From: Phyllostachys edulis
Taxonomy: Eukaryota > Streptophyta > Magnoliopsida > Poales > Poaceae
DNA: 64,000 nt
Assembly (NCBI GenBank): GCA_036346405.1
Contig: CM070563.1
Location: 34,833,298-34,897,297, forward strand
Direction of reading: 5' to 3'
This document shows, one piece after another, positions 44,756 through 57,083 of this stretch (its first letter is position 1; every line of letters starts with the position of its first letter). The notes under the pieces are model-generated. The model did not search any database. It had not been told where the DNA came from and saw nothing but the letters and a program-made list of their open reading frames with translations. Made by a program: the position numbers and the translations under genes.

Positions 44756-47529
44756 GTTTTTTTTTGGATTTGGCGAGAAGTGTTGTTTGGTAAAGAGTGT
44801 AAATGATGGATATTAATGAGCACATAACGGAAGCAATATTCTTAGTAGACAATAATATGATAGCAATGTGCAGTTGATTACATGAAAAGCAAGCACCAGG
44901 GTTTTAGAGAGTAGATACTAATAAGATGATAGCGTTGCTGGAGATTTTTGGCATTGGAATATTTACATAACAGGGTTTAAAAGGAGAATGAGCACAGTCA
45001 AAAGTGATATATTACAAAACAGTAGTAGACAACAGCAACAAAACATGTAGAGAATTTTTTTTTGGGCTGTTGGTTGGGAAGCACTGGCTTTAGCGGGCAT
45101 TGATGTTGCTGGCAATAAAAACAACAAAGAGTATTAGTGAGTTAGGTTAGATTACATAATCACTTTTTGTTTAGAGTCTGGTAAATGTGCATTGTATTTT
45201 ACCTCAAAAGGGGTGCATTCATAAAGATGTTTCTGATTATTTAGTGGGCTTCTCTGTGGATGATTTGGTTTTTTTTTGTTGGTGGATCAGATGTAGAATG
45301 GATAGGAGGTGATTTCTTTCCCTTAACTCATTCAGTGGCTGCAAGTGCAAAGATGGGTCAGAGGAACAAACTTTATAAACTTCAATTTATGTAATAATTA
45401 CACCAGGTAAGACAGTTTAGGAGGAAATATAATCACTCGATGATGGCACCAGGTGTAAATTTGCGATGATCACCATGTAGTAAATCACAAGTGAGGATTA
45501 AGAAACATAACTGCAACTAAGCTTCGATAGAATTAGTGGTTATTATTTGGTGAACATTTAATAAGGAAGTAAGTAATAATATCATGATTTGCAAGAGCTA
45601 AGCATGCTAGGGAATAGGAAAATCGAGTCAAGTGTTGTGGGATCTTTGCTAAACAAATGTTGTTAGATAAATTTATATTTGTATTACAGGATAGCTAAAA
45701 TAGATATGCTACATAGGTTTCTTTAAAGAAAGTTGCTTGGATGTGCTTAATTCATACAACGAAAGTGTGGAAGGATTTTTGTAGGATTATAGTATATTTC
45801 AGAATACATGTAGTAGAAAAGTAACACTGGTAGCACATGAATAATGGTAGAATATAAAACCAAAAAAAAAACATTTTGGATGTTACCTCTAAAGTAGTTG
45901 ATTGTTCTTGCTACTCCGGTGGTGGAGCTGGTTTTGATGGCAAAGTTAAGCAGTAGTCATCGGCCAGGCGTAAGATTTATTTGCAAATAGCACAGAGTCA
46001 ATATATGCATGGGTAAGTAAATATATGGAAGACGTTTTTAGCAAATCTTCTGATGGTATTAAATCCTAAGCAATCATGTATGCATGTGTATTAGCAACCT
46101 GATGGCTCCCTAGTTGAATGAAGCATCAGGATCTACATTAGTATCAACATGTGACTTCCAATGCTATAGCTGTTAGGAGAGGCAATAGCATTTCCTATGC
46201 CAAGTTACCATTTGATTGCATTCTTTACATACCTGTCCAGTAGCCTTGTAGTATTTTCAGATTCCGACATTGTGGCTTCATCATAGTCATCATACTGTGG
46301 TACCACAACTTAAGATTGAAAGAAGTATTTAGCAATTATCATCGAGTTAAGTTTAAGTCATTAAAGTCAAGCAAGGAGTCCCTGATTGTAATTTCTGAAT
46401 TCCCTTATGTCTAAAAAAACGATTCTAATTTCTGAATATGATGTGGGTTATATTATATATCATCATAAAAAAAATGCTAACTCTGCCACTATTTTCCGTC
46501 AGAACATAATGATTCATGTCGTGCACATATTTTCAGTAAAATGGCATAAAGGGCTATCTAATCTGACCTAACAGATAGCAGTATGAAAATAGGAGGGGTC
46601 AAATCTGAGTAGCATCTCCCCTATATTTAGGCACAATCTGGAAAGAGATACTTACAGATAGAGGAAAGAGCGGGCACATAATGATATATCTACTCTCCTG
46701 CGGTTTAAATGATAACAGTAAGTAACAACTGATTGAAGCACTCTGTAAGGGAATCTCTATGAAAATCATCTCTACAGAACTATCGAACCTATCGAGGCTA
46801 AAGCAAAAATCATTTTGCATCTAAGGCTAGGGATCATCCATACATACTCTGTAAGTTATATGAATAATTGGAAATTAACGGAAATGTTGAACTAAATTTC
46901 TATAAGGATAAAAGGGATAAAACAATAGAACTTAATACATTGTGAGGCAATTGAGGTTACAGGAACAAAGGCAATCAAATGAGACTCTGCTCATGTCTAG
47001 CACAAGAAAATCTCATGAGGCAAATATAATAGCGTAAATATACATTGATTCATAACAAACCTAAGCACAAAATTAAAAACTGTAATAGCGAAGTAGCGCT
47101 TGTTGAATATAAGAATTTATTATTAGAATCTGCGAACGGCGCATGTTAAGCAAAGTGCACATTGGTGACTGTGGCCTGTACGATCCAATATTTCCCATAT
47201 CTGAAGGTAATGCTCTGAACCAACCTGTTAGACCATTTCACTAGCCCTCGAAATGAAAACATATATATATTAAGATAATCTAAAGATTATTCAAAATGAG
47301 AAGAACCAATGTAGTAATCATCCTAAGCTATAATTGTATCAAGCATAACTTTTTTTGGTCAAGCAATCTAAAAACGCAGGCAAGATTAAGCAAGTAGGAT
47401 GCACACCAATACACAGGAGATATCCTCATCGTCAAAAAAAAGTTTTTATGAGAATATGACTTGACAGTATATATACAAAAGACAATCTAGTGGTGTAGCC
47501 ATATGTAACATATAGGGTGTTGGCTACAC
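44756..47529 (-). other. Helitron body, mostly non-coding
   Basis: AT-rich, no ORF over ~75 codons. Around 45890-45970 the minus strand has an exon-like segment that could encode DDYCLTLPSKPAPPPE followed by a stop and then a GT donor-like site. It resembles the segments at 47560-47610 and 47716-47780, so it is probably a divergent exon copy. Confidence 0.45.
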
Positions 47530-47715
47530 TCATGAAAGCAAAAAATGGCAGGCTATGATGATGGTTTTGTTGTCAAAGTGAAACATCAGTCATCTGTCTG
47601 ATCCACAAAAAAGGTTATATAAACACTGAACATGAAAGACAATATAACAACAAATCTAAGCAATAAGAAAATCATGTTTGGGCTACTAAAACTGCCTAAG
47701 AGCTCTGAGTCATAC

Positions 47716-47780
47716 CTTTCATGTAGAGGTCCTGGTGGTGAAGATGCTTTTGTTGTCAAAGTGAAACATCAGTCATCAGC
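47716..47780 (-). other. Exon-like segment with splice-site consensus in the Helitron
   Basis: On the minus strand TGATCAG precedes 47780 and GAAAG|GTATGA follows 47716, so a 65-base piece is bracketed by AG and GT. Near-identical sequence (TTTCACTTTGACAACAAAA) recurs at about 47560-47600, and a diverged one at 45890-45970. I do not recognise the product. Confidence 0.4.
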
Positions 47781-48084
47781 CTGATCAAAAAAAAACTTTT
47801 ATAAACACTGAACACGAAATCTGATAATAAACCATAGTAAATATATAAATGCATGTTTGCAAGAGCTATCAGAGTTTCACTCAGCAAGATAGCATGCAAA
47901 ATCTCTAGAAAACACATACTCTTCAATCTTTTACAGAACCACAATGATGAATAGCAAGCCAGAAAAACCGTAATACGGCCATCTACAACGCAGCAAGGGG
48001 CGGCAGGTGGAGAGGAAGGAGGCAAAGAAGGGAGAGGGAGGAGACTGGGAGGTGAAGAAGGAGCAGGGCGCAACACGCGGTGAT

Positions 48085-48590
48085 GGAGTCAGCAGTAGCC
48101 TTCTTAAGACTCACCACAAATGGACAACTCTAAACATTCTCTACAATTAACCACCATCCTAGTAGAGCATTTTGGTGCTTACAATGAAGCTGCACAGCAG
48201 CAGCCTTCTTAAGAGTCACCACAAATGGACAACTCTAAACATTCTCTACAATTAACCACCATCCTAGTAGAGCATTTTGGTGCTTACAATGAAGCTACAC
48301 AGCAGCAGCCTTCTTAACAGTCACCATAAATGGACAACTCTAAACATTCTCTCATACAGAAAGTAAAACAAAATGAAGAAGAAAGATCAAGCACCTCATT
48401 TTGGTGCTTAAAATGAAGTTGCACAGCAGCAGCCTTCTTAAGACTCACCACAAATGGATATCTCTAAACATTCTCTCATACAAAAAGTAAAACAAAACGA
48501 AGAAGAAAGATCAAGCACTTACATTCGAATGCTGCAATTAACCACCATCCTAGTAGAGCATTTCGGTGCTTATAATGAAGTTGCAGCCGA
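48085..48590. repeat. Tandem repeat, ~105-bp unit, four copies
   Basis: The phrase AGCCTTCTTAAG-ACTCACCAC...AATGGACAACTCTAAACATT begins at about 48098, 48203, 48308 and 48432 (periods 105, 105, 124). Units alternate between CTACAATTAACCACCATCCT and CATACAGAAAGTAAAACAAA types of ending, so the array is composite. Confidence 0.85.
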
Positions 48591-48699
48591 ACACTTTTTC
48601 GATAAATAATTTAGACACTGGTAATTTCGTTCCTTGGGAAAAAAACCAATTAGGATGTATGCTGGTATAAGCAAAATGCACATGAAGATGAATCGGTGA

Positions 48700-49440
48700 A
48701 TAATAGCGTTGGGAGACAGAGGGGGCACAGAGGCGGAGCCGAGGCGCCGGTGGCCATGGGCCGGGCCGGCGGCGATGAAGAGTGAACCGGGCCACCCAGG
48801 GCCAGAGGCGGTGCGTGGAGGCGGCCGAGTGGTGACGCTAGCCCCAGGCCGCGTCGGGCTAGAGGGAGAGAGGAGGCAGCCGAGAGAGCGGCGGCGTCAC
48901 CAGGCGGAACCGGCCAGGAGCAGGAGAGGCGGCAGTAGAAAGAGGCGACGGCGGTGGCGGCAGGCGCCAGGCCAGCCGGGGGAGAGAAGGCACCGGGGGG
49001 GACCGTGGAATCGGCGACGGCACCATGGGGAGGTGGTGCCAAGAGCCGGATCGCCCAGGAGGAGCCAGCGCCGAGCATCCGCCAGGGAGGGAGATCGAGG
49101 GGTGGCTGGGGGAGCAACGACGGGAGACAGATACATCGGGGGGTAGATGGGGGAGGAAGAGGGGAGCCACCGAGCATACCGGAGGTGGAGGGGAGGCAGG
49201 CGGAGGGGAGGCGCCGAGCATCCGCGAGGGAGGCGATGCAGCAGCGGAGGATGAGGATCGTGGAAAGGGGAACGGGAGAGAAGACGTGAGAAGAAAGGCC
49301 AGGAGGAGCGGGATGAAGCTTCGCGATGCCCTACTAGCTAGCGAGGCCGTAGGCATCCGTTCGGACCGAGCGCAGGATTGTGGACGTTCGCTGCGCATCC
49401 GATGGACGACGTGTTTCGGGGCGACGTGGCCAGGGCCGGA
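48700..49440. other. GC-rich pocket near the probable Helitron 5' side
   Basis: Strongly G-rich on the plus strand, with overlapping frames of 110-180 codons on both strands, all of low complexity. The minus frame at 48859-49398 starts with a hydrophobic stretch (FIPLLLAFLLTSSLPFPF), but the rest is Pro/Ser only. This looks like a captured promoter/5' region of a plant gene rather than a coding gene; no domain is visible. Confidence 0.45.
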
Positions 49441-49460
49441 GCTGGCCCTTTCTTGCAGGA

Positions 49461-50388
49461 ATTAACTTTAGTAATTATGTGTTCATGTCACCCAATAAAA
49501 TTGGATTATATGAATAACACCTTTTTTCGTAGGGATTGATGATTTGATGTCAATAGTATGGCCCATTATGTATCTGATGCATGTATGGATTTTTCATGGC
49601 CTGCATGTCATGTTGTGTTATAGCCCTCAAGCTACATATTATTGTATAACGGTCTGCGTGCCGGCATGTGATGCTTGATATTATCATATATAATTCATTA
49701 CTAGCTTTTAGGAGTAATTGCTTAGTAGATGAATGTGGTGATTTCAAGCATGATGGCTCGATGGACATGAAGCATGCTGATGGAGATTGTTATGTTAAGG
49801 GCAATATTATTCACAGTTTAATATGATTATCTATGAATGTTTATTTTGTTCCTATTATGCTATTGATCGTGTTTTTATCATTAGATGTTTTAACATGGTA
49901 GAGTAGTATCCCTCAAGAAAAATTAAGTAAATTTGATGCATTTTCAATTGTTGCGCCTATCACGATTTTGATCGTTAATTGGTAGGTCTACCAAAGTAGA
50001 GTGCCATTAACTATCTTAATAAGATGGGGTCGGTGTCGGACACCCACATACAAAGTATTGGTTTAACTTAACAAGGCTATCAAAATGGTTTTGGGCCTTG
50101 GGGCATAATGTTGGTCACTGGGGCGTAGAGATGCCACCCAACAGACAAGAGTTATATGAGATATGATTGGCAACGAGTTGCTTACCTAAATCACTAGGTT
50201 TCTAGCAGTGGTGCCAAAGCTCACTAAGACTTAATGATATATGGATCTTGAACCCACTATATGAAGTTAGAGGGAAACTTGGTTTATAACATATAGTGGG
50301 AGTATCTTTTATTAAAGTGTTTAATAGAAGATTTTACATAAACATAGTGCTAAATTTTTACATATACATATTTTTTTTGTTGTAGATC
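49461..50388 (+). mobile_element. Copia LTR remainder and leader before gag
   Basis: AT-rich. The sequence ...TTTCTAGCA at 50207 is followed by TGGTGCCAAAGC (50209-50220), which looks like a diverged met-tRNA primer-binding site. The leader then runs 168 bases, through TTTTTTTTGTTGTAG, to the gag ATG at 50389. The LTR start was not located. Confidence 0.5.
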
Positions 50389-51110
50389 ATGGCACCTAAT
50401 ACTTCCTCCACACCTACCTTTAACTTGCGATCTATTCTTGAGAAAGAAAAACCAAATGAAATAAACTTCATTGACTGGTTTCGTAATCTAATAATTGTTT
50501 TCAAACAAGAAAAGAAGGAATATGTTCTAGAGGGTTCCTATCCCGAGGAACCAAATGCAGATGCTACACGTGCTGAAAAGAATGCTAATGAGAAGCATTG
50601 CAATGACGCAGTTGATGTACACCGCCTTATGCTTGCCATTATGAACTATGAGCTTCAAAAGCAATATGAGACCATAGACACTTATAATAAGATTGTGGGT
50701 CTGAAAGGCTTATTTCAGGACCAAGCAAGGGTAGAGAGATACAATACCTCTAAGGCATTGTTTTCTTATAGGCTTTCAGAAGGTAGCCCGGTCAGTCCTC
50801 ATGTGATCAAAATGATTGGTCACATTGAGAACTTAAAAAAGCTTGGTTTTCCCCTTAGCCAAGAGTTGGCTACTAATGTGATTCTCCAATCACTCCTTGT
50901 GAGATTTGAGCCCGTCATATTGAATTTTCATATGAATGGCATGGAGAAGTCAATGACCAAGTTGCATGGCATGCTTAAAGATGTCGAGAAGAGCATCAAG
51001 AAAAGTTCTAATCATATGATGATGGTCCAAAAGACTACTAGCTTCAAGAAAAATGGTAAGTCTTTGGGAAAGGGAAAGGGCAAAGGAAAGACTCAAGATG
51101 AGATCGAGAG
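50389..51110 (+). pseudogene. Ty1/copia gag, 3'-truncated by an LTR
   Basis: About 240 codons are open from ATG 50389. The product begins with FNLRSILEKEKPNEINFIDW, then RNLIIVFKQEKKEYVLEG, MLAIMNYELQKQYETID, RYNTSKALFSYRLSEGSPVS, a PHVIKMIGHIENLKKLGFPL segment and MTKLHGMLKDVEKSIKKSSN. This is the UBN2-type gag of BARE/Angela-like copia elements. It breaks off after a Gly/Lys-rich stretch at 51110, where an inverted LTR starts, before the zinc knuckle. Gag itself has no internal stop, unusual among the coding remnants here, but the polyprotein is lost. Confidence 0.88.
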
Positions 51111-51295
51111 TGTAAGACCCCAAATTTACTAGCTTGGGACTCACTGTGTATATTTGTGCCATTCCCTGGATCAGTAGATAGCACACACAGTTACATTATT
51201 AGTTCAAATACATATCACGAAAATGTAAAACTGTTGCATAATATTAAAGAAAGCATAAATATAGCTTACGACTTTTGACTCGCATGATGGCCAGG

Positions 51296-53425
51296 TGTAA
51301 CACCCTGGCTATGCGGAAGCCAAAATGTAACTTAGACTAACAAGCCAAAACCAAAACTACAAGTTATTTAATCAAATTAACAACGAATGACAGCCAGACA
51401 ACGACTAAACATTTTCTAGAACAATGCTAACATAAAGATTTCAGCAGGTAAATAGTATCAAAACCATAGTTATTACATCTCAAACAAGATCAAAAGCATC
51501 ATGGATAATGATCAACTATATAAGATAACATCTAATATTCGAAGCTCTGAACATAATCAGCTGAAGTACCCAAAAGACCAAATATAACATTAATTATTTT
51601 TAAAACCAAAGAAGGTAAAGGAACTATTATTTTGATAGTGGAGTGAGGAACAACGTGTTATGCATCCTTGAGCTACTTTCTCCAATGAATGTTATCCTCG
51701 ACGGTCACCTAAACAATAAAAGCAAGAGTGAGTCCAAGACTTAGCAAATACAATTGAATATCATAGGAAACAGCGAATCAAGACAGTTCATTCTCAATAT
51801 ATCGAATACATATGAAAATGCTATGCACTTGATGCAAACATGCATATGAATTCCACTTCTCTTCTGCATATACCGGTATAGCCAGTGAACACCCGTTGGT
51901 GTTCACTTAGGCCCGCATTACCAAAATGCAGGGATCCAAGGCCCGTATGAAGAATCTTTCAAACAGGGATCCAATTGCCTATAGTGGAATAATGGAACTT
52001 ATTTTTTTCCCATATTGGAATGATGGGATTTTCATTACCCACTCCCGTGGGCGAGGTATGAATGAAATGAATAACATTAATTGTATTCTCTCATAGAAGC
52101 AAAAGGATATCAACAATGCACATAATCATGTAAGAACGGTAATACTCATCATTTATGGAATTCAACCATGACATACTCATACTCTTAAATTGAACCAAAC
52201 ATACATTCGAGATAATTCAATCTATACTTGCCTTTCGCGTTGTAACATGTTGGAAGGTAGAGAAGGTGCAATTAACCCCGAAGCCTCTCCTCCTACAACC
52301 AGCATTTTATTCAAAACAAGCTTGACAAGGTAATAAAATGCTAATTGCAATACTCTCAACCGCATTCCCAAAACCCATGATTCAATTACTCAATCTAATC
52401 AATTATGACGATTTAACTAGCGAAAACCTAAACCGGACAAAGGACCCTTATAAAATTCATAACTCTCCAACCGCTAGTCATAAAAAGGCATACTCAGTCT
52501 CTCTGGAAAGAGTACACAACCATCTACAAAAATCTAGTTGGCAAGATCTCCCAAATCTGCCTTTATCTAAGTCTAAAATACAGATGAAAACCTTTTGTCA
52601 GAAACTGATAGACAAAAAGAACAGTAGTAAAATAATAGCTATAACTTTCAATTGGCTGAACCAAAATCTATATTCTTTAAGAATCTAGAAATATGAGAGA
52701 ATTGCCTACAAAAGTCGTGTTGGGAGACCTCCCTGATTCGGCCATTATCAAATTCTTATCTATTAATTAATACGACTATTGTAAAGTGACAGGGTTTCTA
52801 GACAGCAGTAAATAAATTAACATATCTCCCAAACTACAACTCCGAATTAAGTGATCTTAGAACCTACAGAAATCTGATGATATTCCCCACAATTCTCTAG
52901 GAGACACTAACCTCTAATTTCTCCTTGAACTAGACGAAAACTGACGAACAAAAAGAGTACAGATTACCGATTCATATTACAACAGTAACAACGATTCACT
53001 AAAAGACAACCACCATAGAAACTAATTGAACCAAATAGCAAGGAGTTGATAATTACCCTAGAAGACACGTGTGAACTCACTGAAAACACCACAAGGATCT
53101 CCTCTCCCCTTTCTTCTCCCTCTTCATCTTCTTTTCTCCTTGGCCGGCGGCACCCGCGAGTTCATCTCCCTTCCTCCTTCTTGGGCAAAGACAAGGGAGG
53201 AGGTGGAGTCTATGAGGCGGGGGGTTCTCAGTGTGGCGGTGGTACTATAGCACATGCATGCTATAGTGCATCTAGGGTTTTTGGCTGCCCCTAATGGGCC
53301 AAGGCTATGGGCCTTTGGCCCAAGATTTAATCCCTCTTTTAGAGAAATTCTGAAATTCCATTTTAAATCGCGATAAAAAGGTTTGAAATTCAATTATAAT
53401 TCTAAAGATTGAACGGGGTATTACA
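51296..53425 (-). repeat. Solo LTR of the LARD family with perfect target duplication
   Basis: 2130 bp from TGTAACACCC to ...GGGTATTACA, flanked by CCAGG at 51291-51295 and 53426-53430. No internal sequence is attached, so it arose by recombination between the two LTRs of a former element. It contains the inverted site TGAGTCCAAGACTTA (51729-51743), TATACCGGTATA (51869-51880), the hairpin array (51885-52060) and ~150-bp periodic repeats (52440-52950). Confidence 0.92.
51885..51906. repeat. Perfect 9-bp hairpin in the solo LTR
   Basis: GTGAACACC (51885-51893) and GGTGTTCAC (51898-51906) around loop CGTT. It occupies the same place, next to the TACCGGTA palindrome, as TACATC/GATGTA in LARD1 and TGCATC/GATGCA at 60897-60912. 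Confidence 0.8.
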
Positions 53426-54711
53426 CCAGGGAAGCCAAATACCTTTCAGAGAACAACAGCGAAAGAAGAATCAAAGTGTGACATGTGGAACCCTTACGAT
53501 ATACCCACTGGCAATCGATTATGGGCCCGTGACCTAGTTCTTAGCCTTCTAGATCTTCAGTCTTGATCAACACCCATAATTATCCCTGTAGCCTTCTTTT
53601 ATGCTTACTGACTAAAATAATATAAATAACGAGAATGGGTACATAACCGTACTCGTGAGTCAACAGACAATGCAATTATTATATATGCAAGGCTAAACAA
53701 AGGGAGGTTTAAGGTTCTTTTAATTTGCACAAAGCCATTTATTGAAATAGGGTAAGTAGTAGCAAAACGTGAGACTTTAGCATTTTAAATAACATAGGTT
53801 TTTCATAAAACTAAGTTTTATTATAAAGTATTTATGGATATACCGTCTCCTATACCATTGAGTGACTAAAGCCACCTAATGCTCAGGCTATCCCGTATTT
53901 ATCACTGGTCCCTGGCCAAGCTTTCTCAACTCTCAAGGCTCCAACCCAACATTTCCAACTGCTGGGCACCAACCCGCCCTTTTCATTCCACACACACAAA
54001 TGATTTTATAAAAATGAAGCTATATCAAGCAAGTTCTCAACACCATTCTTGACCGTAAGCACGGCTATCTAGATAGTTTTCTTACTCTGTAGAGTTGGTA
54101 CACTTGACCCATGAGATAAATCAACTTATACTGCCCCGACACACTTTCGTAGATGTGTGGCCAATGTTGATTATCACAAGGCTTTTACAATGTCCCACCT
54201 CATTGCAACTTCGCACCGCTAGGTATCACCTCCTTCGGACTCTCCTACTTGCCACCGAGAGGTCTCCCATTTGCGTCGTGCTATTCTCGTGGCTTCATTC
54301 TCCCCCGTCTATCCACCCGCATCCACTAATGGCGAAGCCACACTGAGGCAAACAAATTAGTTAGCTAGGTCATAGGTGTTACCAACTTATGGTTGCACTG
54401 TTTTACATGAGAGGTCATTACCAGATTTGGTCTTTAATTGACTTAGACAGTACATCTACATACCAACTCTCTCTCATGCACTCGGCACCAGCCACTCTTT
54501 CCAGCCGCCCAAGTCAAAATCTGTTTTTCAGGTTTCTTTTGTTTTCAAAATAGCCTTTAGTCCAACATATCAGCCAGGCTCCAACCTTGACTACCCAATT
54601 TCATTTTCAAAAGATGTAATTTATTGCCCGAATGACAATGTAGCTAAACAAGGCTAAGCATGACACTTAGATACTGACTTATAACTAGTATGTAAACGAT
54701 TAAGTCTAGGG

Positions 54712-57083
54712 TTATAACATCCCAAATTTCGATCTTTTCAAATAATTAATTCAAAATAATTAATTCAAAGATTTTGATTTTAATTTAGAGGTCCTGCTAT
54801 TTCAAAGAGCATTTTTGAAGCTTTAAAAATAAAATGAATTATTTGCAATTTATTGGATTAATTTAGAGCTTAATTTGAATTTTCTAAAAAATAAAAATTT
54901 TAAATGATTAAAATAAACTTCAATTAAATCCAAAATTATTTTATTAAATCTATTTAGGTTCCAAGGTTTTTTGTGATTTTTTTCTATAATTTTTGGACTC
55001 TATTTGCTATGTTCTAAAAATCTATTTGATTTATTACTTAAATTGTAATTCGAAAATAAAAATTAGAAAAAAAAAATCAGATTTTCCCGACGGGTCACCC
55101 ATCCGAAACCATCTCCCGTGCTTGCTCACTTAACTTGGCATTACTTCCCATGTGCTGCCAGCACTTCCGTTTCATTCAATTGATTATTAACTTCCCTTTT
55201 AATCCTTTCTTTACTCCTTTCTCTCTCCTCCTTTCATCTTCTTCTTCCCGAAGCAATTATTTGCTTTCTATCTAGCCGCCATGGCTGCCTTGCCCCAATG
55301 CTGGCACCTCCATGGCCGATCCTGACGCCGGCTCCGGCCACCTCCACCACCGCGCCGCCCCTCCCCTTGCTCCCTCTCCGCGCCGGCGCCATGCAAACGA
55401 GGCAACCCGAGCTCCATCTGCCATTAATGGTTGCCACCACCATTCTTCTCATTCAAAGCATTAAACTTGATTCCGTTTGAAGCACTAAGACTGCATTAAC
55501 CTCACCCATGTTCTCATACAATTAGTTCCTGCCTCCTCCACTCCTTGCATTCAATGTTACCGTTTCTTCATTTACATCTAAAACTGAAGCTTTATTCTCT
55601 TGTCAATTGAAGCACCACCTTCACCCTATAAAAGGACCATCACGTTCCCTTCACCAAGGCAGACCCCATGCTCACCTCCCCTCGCTGGATCCATCACCAG
55701 AGCGCTGCCGTCCCTGTGTGCCGCCGACGCCCGTGCGCTCCAAATGCCGCTGTTATCGCCTCGCTCCGTCTCCAGCGCCGCCGCCGCACCATCGGGTAGA
55801 GGACCTCGTCGGGGTTCCATTTTTGTTGTTCACCGGCCGCCTCTCCTTTCCTCTCACCGGAGTCGCCATTCCTCCATGCGCTGTGCTTGCTTTCTGTTCG
55901 GCTAGATGGAAGACAATGAACAGTGCCCAATTTATCTAGTCATTGATTCATTCCTTTGTACATGTCTATTTTATTCATTCCAGAAATTCATTCTCTTTCA
56001 TACCAACTCCAAATCCGTTGATTCTTCCTCCTAAATTCATCTAAATTCATCCTCTAATTTCTAGTATTTATTTTATAATTTTTTGTTTTTATTTAATTTC
56101 TGTTATTTATTTGGTCTGATTCGCGCGTGTAGAGTCTGACGTCACTGACGCGAGTTTGGATCAATAGGAAGCACTTATCTCCAATGTCAGGTGGGCTAAT
56201 GTTAGGATAAAGTAGTGTAAAAGCCTTGTGATAATCGTTTAGTCGCACACCTTCGGAAGTGTGTTAAACAGACATTATAAATTGATTATCTCATGTGGGT
56301 CAAGCTGTACAACCTCTGCAGAGTGTTAAAAACTATTCGAATAGCCGTGCCCACGGTCAAGGGCGGGCAAGGTGCGTTTTCACATGGTAGATTTTGGTTT
56401 TGATTTCAAAAGAGTAAATTTTGGGAACCGAGAGCAGTTGGAACTCTGTGGTAGTTTCTGGCAGCTAGAGCCAGTTGGGCAGCTAGAGCCCTATCCTTTA
56501 AACCTTGGCAGCTAGAGCCTTGATGCTAGTTAGTAGCTAGAACCTCCACTAGTGATACAATTTATTTATTTATTGAAACTACGTTTGTCAAATGTGCTTT
56601 ATGAAAACTGTTTAAACTTAAAATATTGCTTTGTGCAAATGAACCCTATAGCCCAATTGTTAAAGCTATGCATATGCATATTTCCCAAGACTCACGGAGT
56701 ACTTTATGTACTCACATGCTACACTCATAATTAAATCTCAGAAGCCTTCAACGACATGGAAGAGGACTACGACTACTTCGCTTGTGGCTTTGATGAAGGA
56801 CACCCGGAGTACTAGGTTCCGCTCCCCAGTTGAATGCCGGTGGGCAATTTAATGGGTCACCACTCGGAGTTTATCATTTATTGTTTCTGCTGCTGTAAGA
56901 CTCAAGGTCTTTTGACCTCTTTTGTAATAAGTGGCCATAAGACCGGTACTCAGTTATTTATTAATATTATTTCGTGATTCAAACTTGTTATCAACGATGT
57001 TTCTACTGTGTGCACTAGCGACTAATCATGGGATTGGTGCAGAAATACACAAAGGGTTCGGATGTAGAAATCTGGTCCCGACA
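54712..57083 (+). repeat. Plus-strand gypsy-type LTR, head-to-head with the previous one
   Basis: Starts TATAACATCCCAAATTTCG and ends near ...CTGGTCCCGACA at 57083. TATA box TATAAAAG is at 55627-55634. The C-rich stretches at 55260-55410 and 55600-55900 hold only low-complexity frames. No primer-binding site follows, so it is solo or truncated. Confidence 0.6.
55627..55634 (+). promoter_or_regulatory. TATA box of the gypsy-type LTR
   Basis: TATAAAAG in a CA-rich context, followed by a C-rich leader. Confidence 0.5.

Larger units (their letters stand above)
44725..49460 (-). mobile_element. Helitron (3' end certain in form, 5' end not located)
   Basis: Read on the minus strand, a 9-bp hairpin is followed after six bases by CTAG and then T at 44725/44724. 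This is the canonical Helitron 3' end (hairpin plus CTRR, inserted between A and T). The body to the right has no transposase, but contains exon-like duplicated segments, a tandem array and a GC-rich pocket. All would be read in the same minus direction, as expected for a gene-capturing non-autonomous Helitron. The right limit is only an estimate, set where copia-like sequence resumes. Confidence 0.6.
51111..54711 (-). repeat. Minus-strand gypsy-type LTR containing a solo LTR
   Basis: Starts (plus-strand reading) TGTAAGACCCCAAATTTAC. Its outer ~180 bases and the part after 53431 match, inverted, the LTR at 54712-57083 (e.g. 54060-54190 with 56210-56350, and 51111-51190 with 56995-57083). It is interrupted by the solo LTR 51296-53425. 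Its promoter-side end near 54711 is not clearly defined. Confidence 0.65.

Noticed and set aside
48650..49398. Secreted-protein-like ORF on the minus strand (hydrophobic start, Pro/Ser-rich)
   Set aside because: Low complexity in all frames of a GC-rich block; hydrophobic start alone is weak evidence.
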